Shown here one piece after another: positions 7,846 through 18,358 of a stretch of 60,666 bases of DNA. Every line of letters begins with the position of its first letter. The stretch's first letter is position 1. Origin of the DNA: Paulinella micropora (lineage: Eukaryota > Cercozoa > Imbricatea > Euglyphida). Position numbers and translations under genes: made by a program. Below the pieces are notes generated by a model that was not told the origin of the DNA, made no database searches, and saw only the letters and a program-made list of their open reading frames with translations. The stretch lies in assembly GCA_009731375.1 (NCBI GenBank), contig BJOX01000040.1, positions 246,514 through 307,179 of the forward strand, given 5' to 3'.

Positions 7846-10630
7846 AAAAAAAATATGACATATTTTTAATTTCGACGATCGGACAACAAGGCAGCCTTGC
7901 AATTTCGGCTCGAGTTTGCGATTTTTATGCATATTTTCCGGAAGTGATGTTTTCAAACAGACTACAAGTACAGGTGCAAACGACAAGGTAAGTCTTGAAC
8001 CGGTCCGGAGGAACGAAAACGTTCAGGCAAAATTAAAACAATGAAACAAAAAGGGTCAATTTAATAAAAACAGTACTTTAGAAAAATATGACATATTTCA
8101 AAAAACAGTGCCCGCAGCCAAGTGAATTACTGGGTAGCAGCAGGCAGAGTGGGGGGAGGTCTTTCACCATGACATGCCAACCGTCGTGGCAGTCTGGGGA
8201 GCAGAAGTATCCCTTGGCGCTGTGACCATCACCCTTGTTGCGATCGCCTTCCTCTGCGCTGCAGAGGAAATCGTGTCGCTTGTACTCCTCCTTACAGCCT
8301 GCAAGAACGCCGCCGGTCTTCCTTGGCCCTTGGTGAACAGAGCTGTTGCATTTCTGGCAGATGGCATTGGCTACATGCCGCACATCGAACATGACATGGC
8401 ACACGCAGCAGGTGGTGTGGACAGAAAATTTTTGCCATCCAATGTAGCTGTTTGTTTTTAAGGGTCTTGTCGACCTCCCCGGAGTCATCGTTCTCCTAGT
8501 TGTCTTGTTCTTCTGGCAACTTCCCTCAGGCGACATCACATTCAGCTGCTTCTTTGGGTTGCTTGCACTGTTTACCACCAGGCTCCGTAAACTTGCGCAC
8601 ACGATCCTTGGCGTTTTGAACTCGTGCAGGATCAATGTCCATGCAGGTGAATCAAATTTAATGTGTCAGTTGCATAAAATAAAAATATGACATATTTTTT
8701 TGTCTGCAAGTCTCAACCTAACATTGATGCTGTTTAAAAGAAAGAAGAAATATGTCATATTTGAAAAAAAATGTATTCTTCATGTAAATTTTTATGATCG
8801 AGCATAATCATTCAGCTGCAACAATTAACATGAAAAGTGAAAACCATAGTGACGTTTTTACAATTGAAATTACACATCCCACACATGCTAACGTTGCAGA
8901 CACAACCACACATGACTTTAAAAAACCGAAAGACAGACATGTTTGAACTGAATCACACAACAAAAAATCAAACTAAATGCAATTCATGACAAGGTCATGC
9001 ATCTCTAGGTCAACATTTTCTTCATGCTTAATGTTTTTAAACTAGTTAAACTCATCGTGGACCTTCAAATTTCATTTCTAGACATTAACTTAAGTTCTTG
9101 ATCTAACTAAAAACTTAGAAGTGTTGCGAAAAAAATTGATTCATTAGTTTTCTAACGTCCCAAAACAGATTTCGGACGTCTCACAAACAAAGTACAGGTT
9201 CAAAAGTGCTCAACTTGACACAAAAAATTCACGACGCCTAAAAAAATTAGGTTCGGCCTGAAAGCATGTGTTTTTTTTACTATTGCTATAAGGACGGAAG
9301 CTCACCAGCATATGGTGAAGTGCAATCAAAAATGACAAACTGACCCGTTCTAGCCACTCGTCCCCAAAAACTGACGTCCAAAATTGGTTTTTGTGCCTTG
9401 ATGGCACCGAGTGTCGGATCAAACTGGCTCACTTTGGGGAATATGTCATATTTTTTTTTGGGACATCACTGGAAAGTGATTTTGGACCTTTTTGTGCGGA
9501 CTGATTTGTTCAAAAAGGGTCGATTGTCCAAATATGACATATTTCTGTTTTACGACAACCCTTGCATATTACTATTTTTTCCACCTCTGTGTTTTTTGAA
9601 AATGTAATTTTTGTAATCAATAGTACCTGTCTTTGTTGAGAACACACATACTTGAGGGTGCAAAAATCACTTTAGTGCCTTAACAACATTTTAGAGTGAA
9701 ACAAAAGGCTACATTTGAATAGATTAACGACACGATGTTAGATTCATGATTTACTTTTCACAATGTAGAACAAAATTTATTGAAGCTTCAGAGCAACAGC
9801 TTCTTGACGAAGCTTCTGGTTCAATTTTGTGTGTCAAGTGATTCCTAGTTGATGCATCCTAAATGAATTGATGTGTAAGCAGAAAAATTGTAACAAAGTT
9901 TTGCCAGAGATTCAGACATTGGTGTGACAACGTTTCACAAAATTCGTCGCAGGCTGCTGTGTCTCAATCATGTTAAATTTTTTCATTTGTTTAACACATT
10001 TGTTTTCCTGTTTGATCAACTTTTCTCCTTCTAGTAACATTTTCTCACAAGTTGACAGTGAGATGCTCCACTGATTTTATGAAGCACCTTTGTTGAATTG
10101 TAAGTGTGTGAAAAAAAAATAACATATTTTTTAATGTTGTGTCATTTGCAACGAACGAACCTGTAGTGTAGGCATCACCCCCCGGATAGCCGGTAAAAAG
10201 TACCTTTTCCTGGTGACAGGTGCACCAGCTTGTTTTTCAGTATAATTTGTCCGGATTGGACCTGATGCCATTTTATTCCTGGTCTGTTGCCGTTTTCCTT
10301 TTTGGCTTCACTGAGCTAATATAACGAGACATCATTCTCATTCTTGAGGACTGTATTTGGTTGTATTACCGACTTTTTACGAGCTATCGTTGGGGGCATT
10401 ACAGTAGTAAGTTGTGTTGATTACCTACAAAGACATTAAGTTTTATAAACACAATCTAACCAAACATGATCAAAAGACACTTGAGAAAAATATATCATAT
10501 TTCCCACGCACTTTTGGAAAATGGCAGGCGCGCACGGTTCAGTTGCAGGATTGGATGGGTAACATTGATGAATCTCCATCAGAAAACTGTGGTGGTGATC
10601 TTTCACAGTTCTGAAAATATGACATATTTT
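7846..10630. repeat. Dispersed near-palindrome AAATATGACATATTT
   Basis: Exact or one-base-different copies were found at 7851-7865, 8084-8098, 8683-8697, 8748-8762 (complement orientation), about 9440-9453 (complement orientation), 9530-9544 and 10615-10629. Weaker versions lie near 10117 and 10487. The 15-mer is its own reverse complement except at the central base. The copies are confined to the AT-rich, gene-poor interval between the purine tract and the provirus. Two copies are preceded by similar AAAAGGGTC-type sequence. Confidence 0.85.
8078..8635 (-). CDS. Cys/His-rich zinc-binding ORF, possibly a transposase C-terminus
   Basis: This 185-residue frame has a compact Cys/His region at about residues 75-155. 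It starts with TTCCVCHVMFDVRH and ICQKCNSS, and after a gap continues with FLCSAEE and FCSPDCHDGWH. The order C-x2-C, C-x2-C, C, C-x3-C-x3-H resembles cross-brace zinc folds, including the cysteine-rich C-terminal domain of piggyBac-type transposases. No DDE catalytic domain is visible upstream, so at best it is a fragment. An AAATATGACATATTT copy overlaps its 3' end and another lies just upstream. The function is not established. Confidence 0.35.
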   Translation of the reverse strand: MILHEFKTPRIVCASLRSLVVNSASNPKKQLNVMSPEGSCQKNKTTRRTMTPGRSTRPLKTNSYIGWQKFSVHTTCCVCHVMFDVRHVANAICQKCNSSVHQGPRKTGGVLAGCKEEYKRHDFLCSAEEGDRNKGDGHSAKGYFCSPDCHDGWHVMVKDLPPLCLLLPSNSLGCGHCFLKYVIFF

Positions 10631-10690
10631 TAACAAAGCATGACTGTGTCATTTCTCAGAATTATAAAATTAACATTTCACCTTAGTAGT
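8640..10690. other. AT-rich interval without a recognisable gene
   Basis: Only short ORFs without domains occur here. The notable content is the palindrome family and several poly-A/T runs. Base composition approaches that of the provirus to the right, so the left boundary of the provirus is not sharp. Confidence 0.5.
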
Positions 10691-10748
10691 ATAGGGTGCC
10701 ACTTTAAGAAAAAATTTGGATACATACAGCCGACGAAACGAAACGGCT

Positions 10749-10958
10749 CTATCGGCTCTCCTCTTTATTTCGCAAACAAACAATACAGAAAGCAATTATA
10801 AGCAAATAAGCCTTAGTCTTAAAAGTTATCCACAACAAGAAAAACGGAAAAATGAACTCAAAACATAAAAACAAATCATAATTAACATCAACCATTGTAA
10901 TAAAATAAGAAAACGATAAAGTATCATCACATAAGCCACCAACCACCTCACAAAGCAA
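10749..10958 (-). CDS. Possible small hydrophobic protein
   Basis: A 69-residue frame with an aromatic and Leu/Ile-rich stretch (FEFIFPFFLLWITF) that could span a membrane. There is no domain and no context beyond being near the provirus edge. It may be chance in AT-rich DNA. Confidence 0.2.
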   Translation of the reverse strand: MLCEVVGGLCDDTLSFSYFITMVDVNYDLFLCFEFIFPFFLLWITFKTKAYLLIIAFCIVCLRNKEESR

Positions 10959-11203
10959 CTAATCACACCGATCCGCCAAAAATTGAGCCATCCAAAAATT
11001 AAAAAAAGGAAACCACACCACCCACCAAAAACCGATAAATTCTCGCAGACAGCTTTTTGGACAACATCAAAGTTTTTCGTTTACTAACAAAAGGAAAAAA
11101 ATAATTATCAGCATCCAGTAAAAGTGTGCGGGCAAAATGATGCCGTGTGCCCGCCTGCCCGCAGACCCGCAGACCCGCATAATAACTCTGCTGTCGTTTT
11201 ATA

Positions 11204-11692
11204 ATGAGTGAGAACCTCATTCCTCTAGAAGATAGGAGTGTAGAGGATTGGCTTGATATATTTGAAACGAATAAGGAAAGTAAAGCAAACCTCAAATTGT
11301 ATAAGATAAGAAGTGAGGAAAGAATAAACAAAATGGATACAGAAATTGAATTGATAGTAGAACGAAAGAAACCAGACCAAGTAAAAATAGAAGCAATCGA
11401 TAGGATGTTGGATAAGCTCAATAACGAAAGCATAAATGTGGAGAAGGATAGGCGATTTAATTTGAAGAGAAAGAAGAGGATGAGGAAGATTGAGAAGGAA
11501 AGAAAGATTTTTATGGTGTGGTATAATGAAAATAAAAAAGAATACAGGGGCGAGGTTCTCAAAAAGATACACGACGGCATAGAAAAAGAAGCACTATCAT
11601 TTAATCAATCTTTTATGAAATATATTGACTGTATCCCTAAAGCAAGCAATATAGAAAACAAAGGAAGTAATAGTATGGAATTAAGTTCATAA
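11204..11692 (+). CDS. Provirus coiled-coil protein of unknown function
   Basis: This 162-residue protein is rich in Lys, Glu, Ile and Asn, and is predicted by eye to be mostly helical with heptad-like spacing at residues 25-135. It opens with MSENLIPLEDRSVEDWLDIF. The ATG follows a short GC-rich repeat of the type CCCGCAGA at about 11150-11180. The opposite strand also has a frame (11580-10999), but it is Ser/Phe/Leu-rich in the manner of a shadow. The family is not recognised. Confidence 0.6.
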   Translation: MSENLIPLEDRSVEDWLDIFETNKESKANLKLYKIRSEERINKMDTEIELIVERKKPDQVKIEAIDRMLDKLNNESINVEKDRRFNLKRKKRMRKIEKERKIFMVWYNENKKEYRGEVLKKIHDGIEKEALSFNQSFMKYIDCIPKASNIENKGSNSMELSS

Positions 11693-11865
11693 ATCGTCTT
11701 AATTGTGTTGTGTGGTGTCTGTCTACCCGCTCACCTCTCCTCAAACAACACGACACACACTCACATAAGACAATATATTTCATTTGTTTTTTGGTAGTAA
11801 AAAAACAATAACATTAGTAAAAAGCACATAATATACATATAAATAATTAGAACTGCTATCAGGCA

Positions 11866-11907
11866 CTACCCACATATGTGTTTTTGTGCTTTTTGATATG
11901 TGGGTAG
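11866..11907. promoter_or_regulatory. 12-bp hairpin just before a start codon
   Basis: CTACCCACATAT at 11866-11877 pairs perfectly with ATATGTGGGTAG at 11896-11907, leaving an 18-base T/G-rich loop. The structure ends three bases before the ATG at 11911. It could be a transcription or translation control element, or a transcript-end hairpin for the upstream gene. Confidence 0.6.
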
Positions 11908-11910
11908 ACG

Positions 11911-12393
11911 ATGGCGGAGGAAGAACCTACCGAGGAACCTGATGAGGAGCCTCAAGTGGATGACCCCGAAGTTGAAGTAGATGTTTGCGCCATTTTATGC
12001 TTACTAATATATTGTATTTGAATTTAGGAGGTTGCTCTCCGTTTTGATGAAATGCCTGCGGACTTAGTTGGTGTAAAAAAAGGAGCGAAAAAGGGAGCGA
12101 AGAAAGGGAGGAAAGCAGGGGCTATTGGAACGATTGTGGAGCCTCGAACATTTTATGCTTCAATCAACAGGAACGATGGAACTGCGAGATTGTTCAACGA
12201 TAACAAAGTAGGAAGGGTTGCTGTTGTTCAAACAAACTATCAATCACCTCCTAAGGCTGGTCAGGAAATGATGCACTGCGTTGTTTGTTATACCGACGAC
12301 ACATATCGTTTATTTCGCGTATGGGAAAATATTATGCCTATTTCCAGACGATTGGATAAACGTATCAAATCATTATATACTGTTATCGGTTAA
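11911..12393 (+). CDS. Provirus protein with a probable 45-nt intron
   Basis: Exon 1 (11911-11982) encodes a very acidic 24-residue leader (MAEEEPTEEPDEEPQ...). A likely spliceosomal intron lies at 11983-12027. It begins GTTTGC, has a branch-site-like TTACTAAT and ends TTTAG. Exon 2 (12028-12393) begins EVALRFDEM and encodes a Lys/Ala/Gly-rich basic run (KKGAKKGAKKGRK), then a compact domain with HCVVCYTDD. The intron length is a multiple of three and contains an in-frame TGA, so the unspliced message gives only 36 residues. Spliced, the protein is 137 residues. The family is unknown. The acidic then basic N-terminus suggests nucleic-acid or capsid contact (inference). It ends convergently with the integrase gene, five bases apart. 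Confidence 0.65.
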
Positions 12394-12398
12394 TTAAA

Positions 12399-13391
12399 TT
12401 ACAAATCTAACACTTCTTTTTTCTTTTTTATTCTAGCACTACTCCGTATGTTCTCCGGTTTAATCTCTAATGATTTGAATAAATTAGAATTTTTCTTTTC
12501 CTTTGTTATCTCTTTAACTTTATCCGCTAACTGCTCCTTAGGTTCTTCCTCTTCGGGGTGCTCATCAATATGAGTTTTTAATAATTCACTAGGTCTTACT
12601 AAGTCTTCTTCGGATAGAATAACCTTGAAGCCTTTACGGCCTTTGACTTTAAATATAGTCTTACTGAATTGCTTGTCGCCCTTTGAAAAAATAGTCCTTT
12701 CTAGTTTTTTTCTTACTCTTGTTCCTTTTGGAAATTCATTAATTAAAGGATTTCTGTATATTTCTTGAGTGTTTTTTCCAGTCCCTTCATAAACATCAAT
12801 AGGCACGGCTCGTATTGTAGTATGAAATGTTTTATTATAAGCATCAACAACTTCGTGAATAATCGGCACCCAAGCAAAATTTTCATTATACTCCCATATT
12901 AAATTCAATTCATTTCTTATCGTTCTAATAAATCTATCCACTATCCCCATTGTTCTGTGGTCGCCTACTTGTGCTGTTCTATGTTCAATATTATTTTGTC
13001 TGAAGTATTCAGCGACTTGTCCCTTAAATTCACCGCCGTTGTCTGAAGTAATTCTTTCTGGCACTTCTTTAGTAAATATTTTTTTCAATCCTTCCAATAC
13101 ATATCCAGTCGTTTTATTTTTTACTGGCTCTACCCATCCACGACGGCTATAAACATCAATAGCAACCAAACCAAAATTATAATTAGCATTTCCTTTTTTA
13201 GTTGCCACCTTTGACATATCCATTAAATCAATAAAAACTTGGCTTAATGGTTTCGCTTCTGGAGAGGTTATTGTATTCCATAATTTAGTTGGCTTTGATT
13301 GGTAATGTATCTCGCCCGCTTCTTCAAGTTTTTCTTTTCGCTCCGTTTGCTCAGGAGTTTCTTGTTGCTGATTTGTGTGCTTATTGTCCAT
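12399..13391 (-). CDS. Retroviral-type (rve) integrase
   Basis: This 330-residue DDE-family integrase would insert the element into the chromosome. The first Asp is in QVFIDLMDMSK, near residue 56. The second is in ITSDNGGEFKGQ, near residue 117. At the third position the sequence reads MGIVDRFIRTIRNELN, with Asp where the family normally has Glu (GxVERF). The spacing of about 35 residues is right. The C-terminal part is basic and Glu-rich, and no clear zinc H2C2 domain precedes the core. The gene is convergent with the intron-containing gene and shares a direction with the acidic ORF upstream. Polintons and many PLVs use this integrase type. Confidence 0.88.
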   Translation of the reverse strand: MDNKHTNQQQETPEQTERKEKLEEAGEIHYQSKPTKLWNTITSPEAKPLSQVFIDLMDMSKVATKKGNANYNFGLVAIDVYSRRGWVEPVKNKTTGYVLEGLKKIFTKEVPERITSDNGGEFKGQVAEYFRQNNIEHRTAQVGDHRTMGIVDRFIRTIRNELNLIWEYNENFAWVPIIHEVVDAYNKTFHTTIRAVPIDVYEGTGKNTQEIYRNPLINEFPKGTRVRKKLERTIFSKGDKQFSKTIFKVKGRKGFKVILSEEDLVRPSELLKTHIDEHPEEEEPKEQLADKVKEITKEKKNSNLFKSLEIKPENIRSSARIKKKKEVLDL

Positions 13392-13427
13392 GTTTTTGTT
13401 TTTGAAGTGGTCAAAGATCCTATATCA

Positions 13428-13973
13428 TTAAAACTTTAAGAAACATTTTTCAATTTCATTATTTTTTTCTTTCTTAGCACCACCAGAAGATTGATTATAT
13501 ACTTTTACACTTACACTGCTTGACTTCTTACCAAATCTATCTCGCTCGCGAGATAGATTGCCTTTCTTTACAGGTTCTTCTTCACTTTCTTCACTTTCGC
13601 TTTCACTATCATCAGGCTCAGGTTCAGTTTTCTTAATAGTCTTTTTCTTCGTTCTCTTAGTTTCTACCTTCGCTCTTTTGATTTTCATTTTAGCCATCTT
13701 TTCAGCAATAATGTCGGTAAAATCACATTCCTCATCACTCTCACTGCTTTCTTCTGGTGTATCATCTTGGTCTTTTCCATTAATGATATCACTAGCAACA
13801 CCCATTTCGGCCATGCGGTTTATCTTTTCCTCCATCTCTTCATCATCACCAACATAAGCATTTCTACATTTTGCTAATTTCTCTTTCGCTATTTCAACCT
13901 TATGTTGCTTTTTACTCTTAATACTTTCCACAGCCTTACCCCAATTCTTACGACTCGCTTCAGCAGACGGCAT
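13428..13973 (-). CDS. Charged provirus protein, Glu/Lys/Ser-rich
   Basis: A 181-residue, largely disordered protein with alternating basic and acidic tracts (KRAKVETKRTKKKTIKK followed by EPDDSESESEESEEEP). No domain is recognised. A perfect 12-bp-arm palindrome is embedded in the coding sequence at 13534-13559. It is divergent from the fibre gene, and the 73-base AT-rich spacer 13974-14046 probably holds promoters for both. The gap to the integrase start downstream is 36 bases, so the two may be cotranscribed. Confidence 0.6.
   Translation of the reverse strand: MPSAEASRKNWGKAVESIKSKKQHKVEIAKEKLAKCRNAYVGDDEEMEEKINRMAEMGVASDIINGKDQDDTPEESSESDEECDFTDIIAEKMAKMKIKRAKVETKRTKKKTIKKTEPEPDDSESESEESEEEPVKKGNLSRERDRFGKKSSSVSVKVYNQSSGGAKKEKNNEIEKCFLKF
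13534..13559. repeat. In-gene palindrome, 12-bp arms with a 2-nt centre
   Basis: AATCTATCTCGC and its exact complement flank a two-base centre inside the charged-protein gene. The architecture is the same as in the other in-gene palindromes of this provirus, though the sequence differs. Confidence 0.8.
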
Positions 13974-14046
13974 TTTTTAGAATACTAAAATATATTAATC
14001 TTAGTTTTTTTTAATAAACAATAAATATTTAATTACATAATATACA

Positions 14047-17000
14047 ATGAGTCAATATAAATCACTCTTAGGCCTTAATGAGTTGGCCGTTGATAGTCTA
14101 AACATACTTAACTTAGACCTTACCAATACCAATATAGTAGGATTAAACACAGACAGAGTGCCAGAAGACGCCGACCCAGTAAATCTTTATTACACTGACG
14201 GGCGGTTCGATACAAGATTATCTACCAAATCAACTACAGACATAAAAGAAGGAAAAAATTTATACTACACAGAGCAACGAGTAAGGGACAACGACGAAGT
14301 TAAAGCCTCAACTCAACACCGCTCCAATACAAGTAATCCGCACCAAACCAGTCTATACAATCTGATTCTCATAGACACTAACATATCCGCACCAGTGGTC
14401 GGGCAATACTTAACATATAATGATGTGGATGGTAAATGGAGAAATACAACAATCGGCTCAATTGATACACTTACCGATGTCGTCATAACCGCACCAATAG
14501 CGATGAATAGTTATCTTACATATAACTCAATAAACTGGGTAAATAAAACATTTCCAATAAATGTGGATGAATTCGGCAATATTAGTATGGGCGGTAATTT
14601 GAATATAACAGGAGTTAATTTACTAAATACGAAAGATGTTGATACTTGGATATCTGAGCATGAAGACAATAATGATAAAGTGTCTGCGGATGGTTCAATT
14701 GATACACACAGCGATGTTACAATAACGGGCACACCAGCCAATAACCAACTACTCATTTATAGCACAGGGCAATGGAGAACTGTTGCTTCACCTTTTCTTA
14801 GATTGGATGGTCTCGCTATGATGTTTGGAGATTTGAATATGGGAGGTTTTAATGTAGCAAATGTCGGTAATGTTGATGGTATTGATGTTTCGGCTCTTGA
14901 TACGTCTGTCGTTAAACTAACAGGAGACCAAACAATAACAGGGAATAAAACATTTACTACTTATGTGGGTGTAAAAGACTCAAATCCATTAAACACTGGT
15001 AAGTTATTCTTTAATTATAACAATAATATGGGCTCTATCTATTCGTCGGAGGCCGGTGGCGCAACGGGCTATCCATTATCTTTTGTCGGCTCGTCCATAC
15101 TTTTTGCTCCAACAACAGGAGGTGGAATGACATTGACAAATAATGTTTTAAATTTTAACAGCACGACAGCAATCAGCGGACTGCCCGCGCCATTCTATGA
15201 CGGCGATGCTTCAACAAAAGCATATACCGATACAAAACTAGCAAAGGACGGCACAACGGCTATGACGGGTAGTTTAAATATGGGTGGATTTTCAATAACA
15301 AATGTAAATTTGGTTGATGGTATTGATGTTTCGGCTCTTGATACTTCTGTTGTCAAACTAACAGGAGACCAAACCATAGCGGGTATTAAGACATTTAGCA
15401 GTATAATAAACGCAAGTGCTGGTCTTGATATGAAAAGTCAAAGCATAACAAATGTAAATCAACTAAATGGTAGGTCTATCACAACTTGGCTATCAGAGCA
15501 CGATACGAACACGGCGAAAGTGTCGGCGAGTGGAAGTATTGATACACATAGCGATGTGATTGTCTCATCAGCATCAGATAATCAACTACTCATTTATAGC
15601 ACTGGACAATGGCGAAATGTGGCATCACCCTTTCTTAGATTAGACGGCACTGCTAGTATGACGGCTGGATTAAATATGGGAAACCAGAGTATAACAAATG
15701 TAAATCTCGTTGATGGTGTGGATGTTTCTGTCCTTGATACTTCGGCAGTTAAACTTCAGGAAACCAAGCCATAGCAGGAATTAAGACATTTAGCAGTGGT
15801 CTTGAAATAACAGGAAATTCAGCGAATGCGACAACAAAAGGAACATTCGTGGTTTTTAACTCCACAGCCAATATCGGGTCAATTGCTAGTTTGGATATGA
15901 AAACAGCGACATATTACAACTTTGAAATTTCTGCCAAAAAAATAAGTTTTATTATTGACGGGACGATTGTCGGTTGGGTAAATGCTTCGGGGCTAGATTG
16001 TAATAGTAGCAAAATAGCCAACCTTGGAACTCCGACATTATCAACAGACGGAGCAACAAAAGGATACGCGGACACATTGGACGGGCAAAATGTAAAACTA
16101 ACAGGCGACCAAACCATAACAGGAATTAAGATATTTAATGGAACAAGAAATGATGTAAAAGCACGGACCTTATTAAGCCAAGCCGATTTTAATAATGTGG
16201 ATATCATTAATGGCGGAAATATAACATATATGGGGCGAGGATATTAAACCAAAACGGAGGTGATATATTCTTTTCACAGACGACGGGTGATTACCAATAT
16301 TTCTTATTTACTCTAAATACCGCTTCAAGCGGAACCGCGAACCAACGAGGTTATGTATTTACGAATGTAGCGTCTGATGTAAAAGGGGCGGGACTTTATA
16401 TTTCAAAATTTTTGGACAATAAAAGTGCTTCGTCCGACATTGTCCGTTTTAACAATGCTGGGGGTATGCGGTTTTATGGAGCCTTAGATATGAACTCAAA
16501 CAATATAACGAGTGGTGGAACCATAACGGGAACAACAATTACTTCAACCGCGGGTATATCAACAACAACAGCAACCGCGAGTGGATTAATAACAGCAAAT
16601 GCGGGGATTACATATACTGGAATACTAACATCAGCAACAAATACAAGTGGAGCGAAAATAGGAGTTCAGGGAGCAACAGACGGAACAAATGCAAAAGGAA
16701 TATTTCTATGGGATACGACTAATACGAGTTGGGGAATTTATGCGGCATCTGGTGGGGCTCTAAATACTAGAAGTTTGGCAAATGGTTTGGCGGTTTCTGG
16801 AAATGATTTCAGTTCGTATAGTTTTCGTTTTAGAGTGGCTAATGATGCTACGATGGGTTTTGTGTGGGAGAATTCTGCGGAACAATTGTTAATGTCATTA
16901 AACGGGGCAAATGGAACTTTATGGACGAAAGGATTGATAACGGCAAATGCGGGAATTACATATTCTGGGGTGCTAACAACGGCATCAGCATCAACTAATG

Positions 17001-17758
17001 GGGCAAAAATAGCAATTCAAGGGCAAACAGACGGAACGAATGCGAGAGGAATATTTATGTGGGACATTGGAGATTCAAACTGGGGGATTTATATGAGCCA
17101 GTCTGGGGAAAATAAATCGTTAAGTGGAGGAACAGCACCAGCAGGAGTAGGCGGAGGATTAACTTCTTATTCTATTAGATTTAGAGTGAATGGTTCTTCA
17201 ACGAGTGGGTTCATATGAGAGAATAATTCAAATACTGCTTTAATGTCTTTGAAAGCAAGCGATGGGCAATTATGGGTATTGTCTAATCCTATTCAATATT
17301 CAGACAGGAGAAAAAAAGAAGATATAAAGGATTGCTTAGGCTTAGATTTTATTAATAAGCTAAATCCAGTTTGCTATCGTATGATTGATGACAAAAAGAA
17401 ATGTAGGACTGGCTTAATTGCACAGGAATTAGAAGAAATACTAACAGAAATGGATATGCTAGATTTTGGCGGATTTATAAAAGAAACAATTATGGTTCCC
17501 TGTCCAAAGCAAAGAGCGGAATACGAATTGAAAGGTGCGAGTGTTAAGCCAGAAGATGTTAAATGTATTGATAGTGGTGATGTCGGTTATGGCATAGGTT
17601 ATTCCGAGTTTATAGCCCCGTTAATTAAAGCGGTTCAACAATTATCAGACAAAGTAGTTAATTTAGAAAAAGAAAATAAAAATCTCATGAATATATTACA
17701 AGACCAAGCGAACCAACTAGCAGAAATACGAGCAGTGGTGTTTCCTCCCAATGCCTAG
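14047..17758 (+). pseudogene. Long repetitive fibre with S74 chaperone, broken in three places
   Basis: The locus encodes a fibre of about 1,230 residues in four pieces. The shaft (14047-15774) has repeating modules such as SALDTSVVKLTGDQTI, LNMGGFSITNVN and QLLIYSTGQWR, seen two to four times. A one-base loss near 15755-15762 shifts the frame to the piece ending at 16247. A second shift near 16230-16248 leads to the piece 16412-17218. There a TGA stands where the sister repeat has TGG (GFVWENS). The frame then continues to 17758 as a peptidase S74 endosialidase-chaperone domain (YSDRRKKEDIKDCLGL, then GLIAQELEEIL). S74 domains trimerise phage and virus fibres and then cut themselves off. The role is presumably host attachment. 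The gene is decayed, or the breaks are sequence errors. Confidence 0.85.
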
Positions 17759-18089
17759 ATTACACCCACCACCGCCAGTCATTGAAATAGATGGCGAACT
17801 AACTCCAGAAATAAAAAATCGTGTTTTAGAAATTTCACTGAAGAATGAAGAAAAAAAAGTAGAGCACGAATTGGAAGATAACTGGAATTGTTGTTGTATA
17901 AAAAACAGACCGACAGACAGCCGACTTATCAAATACTTATTTCAAATGGGTATCATTATCTCCATTATAACCCTTTGTATCGTAAGGCTATCTGAAAAGA
18001 ACTTGCCGTGCGAGGTTGCTAATACTTATGTCGGAATTTTGACATTGCTTATCGGTATTTGCCTTCCATCACCTTCTTCAAAGAAATGA
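17751..18089 (+). CDS. Small provirus membrane protein
   Basis: This 112-residue protein overlaps the fibre stop by eight bases. The N-terminus is Pro-rich (MPRLHPPPPVIEIDGELTPE) and a helical segment follows. A Cys cluster (NCCCIK) precedes two hydrophobic stretches: LFQMGIIISIITLCIVRL, then VGILTLLIGICL near the C-terminus. The likely topology is two membrane spans. The family is not recognised. The overlap suggests coupled expression with the fibre. Confidence 0.6.
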   Translation: MPRLHPPPPVIEIDGELTPEIKNRVLEISLKNEEKKVEHELEDNWNCCCIKNRPTDSRLIKYLFQMGIIISIITLCIVRLSEKNLPCEVANTYVGILTLLIGICLPSPSSKK

Positions 18090-18358
18090 GCACTCGTATA
18101 AGTATATTTTATACCACATATCATCATTTGAGCACATTAAAGGTAGGGCTTCATCAAAACTAATACACCAATCTGACATTGGCTTATACACACATTTAAA
18201 TTTAGTATCTATACCTTTTTGAATACAATAAACACAACTTATATTCTTTTTTCACTTATCCGTGAGTAAAAGTCGCAGGCAGTCCGCGAAAATATTTTGA
18301 TTATTAAAAAGTTTATCATCAGTAATATAACCATTTGTTTTTGACGTGTCAAAACAAA
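18090..18358. other. Intergenic region with a near-palindrome before an ORF
   Basis: AT-rich, no gene seen. It contains TTTTGAC-GT-GTCAAAA (7-bp arms, 2-nt centre) at about 18339-18354, ending a few bases before the ATG at 18359. A related TTTTTGAAGTGGTCAAA sequence lies upstream of the integrase gene near 13,395-13,415, so this could be a provirus promoter element. Confidence 0.4.

Noticed and set aside
10999-11580. Minus-strand ORF opposite the coiled-coil gene
   Set aside because: Its Ser/Phe/Leu composition is what the complement of Glu/Lys-rich coding DNA gives, and the plus-strand frame has a better start and composition.
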